Source: Candidatus Magasanikiibacteriota bacterium
GTDB lineage: Bacteria > Patescibacteriota > Patescibacteriia > Magasanikbacterales > UBA922
Direction: 5' to 3'
DNA length: 35,485 nucleotides
Assembly: GCA_018650645.1 (NCBI GenBank)
Contig: JABIFP010000005.1
Coordinates: 1-35,485 of the forward strand
How positions within the stretch are numbered: the first letter of the stretch is position 1; each line of letters starts with the position of its first letter. Shown here piece by piece: positions 31,800 to 35,485 of the stretch. A model generated the notes under the pieces. The model was not told the origin of the DNA. It made no database searches and worked only from the letters and a program-made list of their open reading frames with translations. The position numbers and the translations under genes are program-made.

Positions 31800-32040
31800 A
31801 AATTTGGGTGGATAACCTCTCTTTTTTATCCACAGATTTGGCATGTTATACACAACCTTATGCACAATGAGCACGCTTGTGTATACAAACAGAGGTGTTT
31901 TGACCACCTCAACTGTGGACAAAATTGTTTAAAATCTGTGATTATGTAGGAAAGTGGCCAAAATGGGCTAATATTGGCTAGGGAAACGTTTGTCCCCAGA
32001 AGACGAGAGTTATCCCGAGAGTTATACACATTTTTGTATA
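31800..32040. other. Dense DnaA-box cluster: candidate replication origin
   Basis: Four exact TTATNCACA boxes on the plus strand: 31826-31834 (TTATCCACA), 31846-31854 (TTATACACA), 31858-31866 (TTATGCACA) and 32022-32030 (TTATACACA). One-mismatch boxes lie on the minus strand at 31807-31815, 31878-31886 and 31914-31922. AT-rich stretches at 31920-31945 and 32085-32120 could be unwinding elements. No gene lies in 31711-32152. Confidence 0.6.
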
Positions 32041-32114
32041 CGCCAGCCTATACAATGGCTAAATATGTGCAATAATTGAGCAAATCCACCTTTTTTTATA
32101 AACAAGCGAGTTAT

Positions 32115-32143
32115 TTGCTATTCAAACACGAAGCACTTATACT
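32115..32143 (+). promoter_or_regulatory. holA promoter (leaderless type)
   Basis: TTGCTA (32115-32120), 17 bases, TATACT (32138-32143), 9 bases before the ATG at 32153. No SD. Confidence 0.65.
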
Positions 32144-32152
32144 AGGCCCACT

Positions 32153-33106
32153 ATGATTATTTGTGTATACGGAAAAGATTCATATCGTGGATCGGTTCAG
32201 CTAAGAAAGATGGTAGAAAAATTCTCTCTGCAACGTGACCCACAGGGGTTGAATTTGGTGCAATTGCAGGGGAAAGGGTTAGCATACTCAACATTTGCTC
32301 AGGAAGTCTGTGCTTCACCATTTCTTGCCGAAAAGCGGATGGTGGTTGTGAAAGGGCTTATTGAAGACGGAAGTGATGATTTGATTGGAAGCGTGCAAAC
32401 ACTTTTTGAAAAAGGTGTTCCTGATACTACCGTTCTTATTTGTTTTGAACAGAAAGATACATTCAAAAAGAAAATACAAAAGACACTCTTTGCATCGCTT
32501 TGCGAGCAGAAATATGCGCAGCGGTTTGATATGCTCTCCGGAAGCGCTTTGCAAGGGTATATTGGCGCTGAAATTATAGAAAAAGGTGGTGCAATTCAGA
32601 AGGCGGCGGTGTTTACCCTGTCACGGCTCTTTGCCGAAGATATGTGGGGGCTTCATAACAGCATTGAGCAGTTGGTGGCGTATGCCCGTGGTAGAGAGAT
32701 CACAAACGAAGATGTACTAACATTTTGCGAAGAGCAGGCGCAAGATAATATTTTTGCTCTTGTAGATGCTATTTTGGGTAAAAACAAAAAGCAGATGGTG
32801 CAACTTCTTGAACAACAGTATAAGCAAGGGAAAGATGCGCTGTATGTATTTGCCATGGTGTTAAGACAGTTTCGCATCCATTTGCAGCTAAGAGATTGTG
32901 TGGATGCAAATATTACGCCTGATGCAAAGGCTATGGGGCTCCATCCGTATGTGGTAAAAAAAACACTACCTTCTGTGAGGCAGTATTCGATGGATAGACT
33001 AACAGGAATTTATAAGGATCTACTTATAGTGGATACCCGAATTAAAACGGGCGTATTGCCTGCAAACATAGCTGTTGAGCGGCTTTTGGCGCAGTGTGTT
33101 GCTTAA
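32153..33106 (+). CDS. holA: DNA polymerase III delta subunit
   Basis: 317 aa, normal for HolA. It starts MIICVYGKDSYRGSVQLRKM, the family's start, in which the Walker-like site is degenerate. FLAEKRMVVVKGL and the C-terminal LYVFAMVLRQFRIHLQLRDC helices match the delta fold. Residue blocks 1-140 (AAA+-like), 140-210 and 210-317 fit its three domains. It is the clamp-loader wrench that opens the DnaN ring. Its stop codon overlaps the stop of the convergent gene at 33103-33423 by a few bases. Confidence 0.9.
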   Translation: MIICVYGKDSYRGSVQLRKMVEKFSLQRDPQGLNLVQLQGKGLAYSTFAQEVCASPFLAEKRMVVVKGLIEDGSDDLIGSVQTLFEKGVPDTTVLICFEQKDTFKKKIQKTLFASLCEQKYAQRFDMLSGSALQGYIGAEIIEKGGAIQKAAVFTLSRLFAEDMWGLHNSIEQLVAYARGREITNEDVLTFCEEQAQDNIFALVDAILGKNKKQMVQLLEQQYKQGKDALYVFAMVLRQFRIHLQLRDCVDANITPDAKAMGLHPYVVKKTLPSVRQYSMDRLTGIYKDLLIVDTRIKTGVLPANIAVERLLAQCVA

Positions 33107-33423
33107 GCAGCTTTACTTTGTTCAGCATCGTTAGAAAATGGGGCTTCTTGCAAGAGAAGTTCTTTTGTTTGCGTAATGGCCTCGTTTTTTTCACCAGATA
33201 AATATAGTGCTCTAATGGCCGCTGGAGTGCCGCCTAATTGCTTCATAAATCGCTCTCTGAACTGTTCTGCATATGAATCGACATAGGCTATCGCTTTTTC
33301 CTCATTGCCGTTGAATAGTGCCGATAAAACACCGCTTTGAAATGACATGAACTGTTCTTCATTAAACGATGTGGGGGGTCTATGTCCTTCCCTGTTTAAA
33401 ATATATTTCATAAATACAAACAT
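33103..33423 (-). CDS. Small hypothetical protein
   Basis: 106 aa, not recognised. A basic start (MKYILNREGHRPPTSFNEEQ) leads into an amphipathic helical body (FQSGVLSALFNGNEEKAIAY, TPAAIRALYLSGEKNEAITQ) with tetratricopeptide-like spacing but no firm repeat. The first ATG (33423) sits inside the rpsT terminator hairpin. An in-frame ATG at 33411 just after the hairpin is an equally likely start. No SD at either. Confidence 0.6.
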   Translation of the reverse strand: MFVFMKYILNREGHRPPTSFNEEQFMSFQSGVLSALFNGNEEKAIAYVDSYAEQFRERFMKQLGGTPAAIRALYLSGEKNEAITQTKELLLQEAPFSNDAEQSKAA

Positions 33424-33439
33424 CCCATATTATGGGATG
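33412..33439 (-). terminator. rpsT terminator overlapping the next gene's start
   Basis: CATCCCAT-ATT-ATGGGATG perfect 8-bp stem (33421-33439) followed by TTTGTATTT on the minus strand. Its 3' arm contains the first ATG of the downstream gene. Confidence 0.6.
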
Positions 33440-33452
33440 TAGTATAACAGGA

Positions 33453-33725
33453 TTATTTTTTTTCTGCTAAAGCTCGTTTCGCGTATTTTGAAAGTCTTGA
33501 GAGCTTTCTTGCCGCTGCGTTCTTTTTGAGAACACCTCGTTTTGAAGCTTTATCAAGGCGCTTTTGAGCCTCTTGTAGTAGTGGGGTGAGGTCAGTTTCA
33601 CCTTTTTCTACTGCTTTTCTTACCGCTTTGAGCGCACCTTTGTACGCTTCTTTAACGATTTTGTTTTGCACTGCACGCTTTTGCGCTTGTCTCAGTGCTT
33701 TCTTTGCATTTTGTAAATTTGGCAT
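33453..33725 (-). CDS. rpsT: 30S ribosomal protein S20
   Basis: A 90-aa, strongly basic helical protein. MPNLQNAKKALRQAQKRAVQN at the start and the LDKASKRGVLKKNAAARKLSRLSKYAKR region are typical of S20. It binds 16S rRNA near the bottom of the 30S body. A promoter at 33766-33794 inside the 3' end of rmuC drives it. No SD is evident in the roughly 35-nt leader. Confidence 0.95.
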   Translation of the reverse strand: MPNLQNAKKALRQAQKRAVQNKIVKEAYKGALKAVRKAVEKGETDLTPLLQEAQKRLDKASKRGVLKKNAAARKLSRLSKYAKRALAEKK

Positions 33726-33765
33726 AATACTAACTAGTGATTTATCCTAGCGTGAGAGTGGAGCG

Positions 33766-33794
33766 AGTATACAGGCTACAGCCTTACCTGTCAA
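33766..33794 (-). promoter_or_regulatory. rpsT promoter
   Basis: TTGACA (33789-33794), 17 bases, TATACT (33766-33771). The -35 lies inside the last codons of rmuC. Confidence 0.8.
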
Positions 33795-34932
33795 GGCTAA
33801 GATCCTCCATTTGTGGTCTATCGATTGCTTCAGCTTCAATCTGCCTCTCCCCCTGCGTAATACGAACTACATCCTTATCAATTTTAGCAAGTTCTTTATA
33901 CGCAGTATTGTAATGATTAACTGATGTGCCAAGGCTTCCACCAAGCTTAGTCATGAATTGCTCATAGGCTTTGAGGTGCTTTTGCAGACGTTCTACATTC
34001 TTTCTGATTGCCTTAGCTCCCTCTTCAATCTTTAGTGCACGTAGCCCTTGTAGTACTGTTTGTAGGTACGCCGCAAATGTTGTTGGTGAAACAATAATGA
34101 CGCGCTTTTCTGCAAAGGCGTAATCGATTAAGTTTCTTGTGTTTACGGTTACGGCACCAACTTCATTGACCAAAAGGTCATAGTAGATAGCTTCTGATGG
34201 AATAAACATGAAGGCAAATTCCATGGTGCCATCTTTGGGCTTAATATATTTACTTGTTTCATCGATTCTTTTTTTAAGGTCTTGCTTGAAAGCTTTTTCT
34301 AATTCTTTTTTTCGTGCATTATCTGTTTCGTGGACGAGTCTACTGTAATTATCGAGAGGAAATTTTGCATCTATTGGGATGATTCCGTCTTTCATATGAA
34401 TCACCGCGTCAACAATATCACCATCGGGAAACGCATGTTGAAGGGTAAATGCGGTCGGGGGGAGAATGTTTTCTAAAACAAGCTGCAGCCCAGCTTCACC
34501 TAAATTCCCCCGCTGCTTCTGGCTTGTCAAAATCTTTTCTAAATTGTTGAGTTGTTCTGAAAAACTAATAACTTGTTGGTTCGTTTTATCTAAACTTGTG
34601 AGTTTTTCAGTAATCTCACCGATCATTTTAGCGCTTTGACCAGTAATTCCTTGGATAACGCGCGTGTTTTGAGAAAATTGTTCTTGAATTGTTTGATGTA
34701 GATGTCGTTGTGACTCCCCCATCGACTTTTCTGATTGTGTAATTTTTTTATCAACCGTCTGAGCGAGCACTTGCACGCTTTTTGACTGATCCTGAATCAT
34801 GTTTTGCAACATAAGAAACAGGTTTTTATCTGGACCGCTATCAATAGTCTCGATTTTTTTGGATATCTTAAAAAGAAACGCAGCAAGAGCAGCGATTATT
34901 GCAAGTAATAAAAGTATTATGAAATTTTCCAT
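33784..34932 (-). CDS. rmuC: RmuC-family protein
   Basis: 382 aa. One N-terminal membrane helix (IILLLLAIIAALAAFLFKI), then a coiled coil (about 35-135), then the RmuC domain with the typical GNLGEAGLQLVLENILPP, IPIDAKFPLDNYSRLVHE and FAFMFIPSEAIYYDLL-like segments (here MEFAFMFIPSEAIYYDLLVN) and VIIVSPTTFAAYLQTVLQGL. The domain belongs to the PD-(D/E)XK nuclease-like superfamily. E. coli RmuC limits recombination between inverted repeats. Start ATG at 34932 without SD; TATACT at about 35176 on the minus strand is a remote -10 candidate. Confidence 0.92.
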   Translation of the reverse strand: MENFIILLLLAIIAALAAFLFKISKKIETIDSGPDKNLFLMLQNMIQDQSKSVQVLAQTVDKKITQSEKSMGESQRHLHQTIQEQFSQNTRVIQGITGQSAKMIGEITEKLTSLDKTNQQVISFSEQLNNLEKILTSQKQRGNLGEAGLQLVLENILPPTAFTLQHAFPDGDIVDAVIHMKDGIIPIDAKFPLDNYSRLVHETDNARKKELEKAFKQDLKKRIDETSKYIKPKDGTMEFAFMFIPSEAIYYDLLVNEVGAVTVNTRNLIDYAFAEKRVIIVSPTTFAAYLQTVLQGLRALKIEEGAKAIRKNVERLQKHLKAYEQFMTKLGGSLGTSVNHYNTAYKELAKIDKDVVRITQGERQIEAEAIDRPQMEDLSLDR

Positions 34933-35342
34933 AGCATGTGCGCCAATGATGTATTAATTGAAATAAAAGTACACTAAAATACATTCGATGGTTTGCGCAT
35001 GAACTGCTTTAGGAAATGGTGATGTTTCATGTTCATAGCAGAAAGCCTCTTTGGTTGCGTCAAATGTGTTTATTTAAGCACTTTTTTTATTTTGGTATTG
35101 CGAATTTGTTTTGTTTGCTATTGTGATTTTTCTATTTTTTGGTACACTGAGGTGGAAGCTCAATGTGTAGTTGCAGTATAGCATCATTAGTGATCTGTGA
35201 CAGGGGTGGGTTGAGGATGTTTGTTCTCCTCAACATCTGGCAACAATGTGCGACACAAGAAAGGTGCTGTATTAAGCTTTAACTTGTGTGTCACATATAA
35301 ACAGTCGAGTGAGCTTGGTATAAAAACGGTGATCAGAAATAC
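34933..35342. other. Intergenic region upstream of tRNA-Arg, possibly structured
   Basis: No convincing gene. A weak plus promoter (TTGTGA, 16 bases, TACACT, about 35123-35155) precedes sequence with TTGAGG/CCTCAA (about 35212-35237) and GACACAAG/CTTGTGTGTC (about 35253-35296) helices. TATAAA (about 35320) may be the tRNA-Arg -10. It could be a tRNA leader or a small RNA; evidence is thin. Confidence 0.3.
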
Positions 35343-35414
35343 CTCCTTGTAGTTAAATGGATAGAACATTCCCCTCCTAAGGGAAGGATCCACGTTCGAT
35401 TCGTGGCAGGGAGA
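35343..35414 (+). tRNA. tRNA-Arg (anticodon CCT)
   Basis: Cloverleaf: acceptor CTCCTTG/CAGGGAG with one T-G pair, short D stem, anticodon stem TTCCC/GGGAA with loop CTCCTAA giving CCT, T arm CCACG/CGTGG around TTCGATT. Discriminator A; CCA not encoded. Confidence 0.92.
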
Positions 35415-35421
35415 CAAAAAT

Positions 35422-35466
35422 TATTTCACATGAAACAAAATTAAACAAGTTGTTTCATGTGAAACT
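35422..35466. other. Pair of parS-like ParB-binding sites
   Basis: TATTTCACATGAAACA (35422-35437) and TGTTTCATGTGAAACT (35451-35466) each match the bacterial parS consensus TGTTTCACGTGAAACA at 14 of 16 positions. Read on opposite strands they share the 14-mer TTTCACATGAAACA. They form a 13-bp inverted repeat around a 13-base AT-rich spacer. Confidence 0.65.
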
Positions 35467-35485
35467 AAAACCATATATGAACGTT

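Overview
The window looks like a chromosomal segment from a Candidate Phyla Radiation (Patescibacteria/Parcubacteria-like) bacterium. This is inferred from: (i) AT-rich core genes, many without a Shine-Dalgarno (SD) sequence and several with the -10 box directly before the ATG; (ii) a multi-lamin-tail-domain surface protein; (iii) tRNA genes without encoded CCA; (iv) many lineage-specific orphan proteins around a minimal replication, translation and envelope core. No stop-codon recoding is needed: standard bacterial reading frames hold throughout.

Layout. 1-4.7 kb: accessory genes (an unidentified gene cut by the left edge, a Cas4/AddB-like nuclease, a high-GC lipoprotein, a DUF1059 protein, a zinc-motif orphan). 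4.7-5.2 kb: tRNA-Pro, tRNA-Phe and tRNA-Ala on the minus strand behind a consensus promoter. 5.2-12.9 kb: a Kef-type antiporter, the lamin-tail/OB-fold surface protein, a small structured transcript, and polA. 12.9-16.6 kb: accessory zone with tRNA-Cys, repeats of its 3' end, a PAP2 phosphatase, a membrane orphan, three small high-GC genes, and a secreted 3D-domain cell-wall protein. 16.8-19.8 kb: a class A PBP. 19.8-23.8 kb: the classical replication-origin cluster dnaN-dnaA / rpmH-rnpA-yidD (no yidC beside it). 23.8-31.1 kb: an orphan coiled-coil protein, DUF167, tig, a LysM-M23 peptidase, yifB, and lspA with a DksA/TraR protein. 31.1-32.15 kb: over 1 kb without convincing genes. It holds a candidate ~500-nt structured RNA with its own consensus promoter and terminator, followed by a dense DnaA-box cluster. 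32.15-35.5 kb: holA, a small orphan, rpsT, rmuC, tRNA-Arg, and a pair of parS-like sites at the right edge.

The DnaA boxes, dnaA/dnaN and parS-like sites together say the window is at or next to the replication origin. The strongest run of consensus DnaA boxes is about 9 kb from dnaA, just before holA, rather than only between dnaA and dnaN.

The accessory genes form a distinct class: high GC, perfect SD sequences, strong TTGACA-17-TATAAT-like promoters, all on the minus strand. The AT-rich housekeeping genes mostly lack SDs and often look leaderless. The least explained items are the ~500-nt RNA, a repeat module of about 160 bp found behind both tRNA-Pro and tRNA-Cys and flanked by copies of the host tRNA's own 3' end, and the displaced DnaA-box cluster with parS-like sites.
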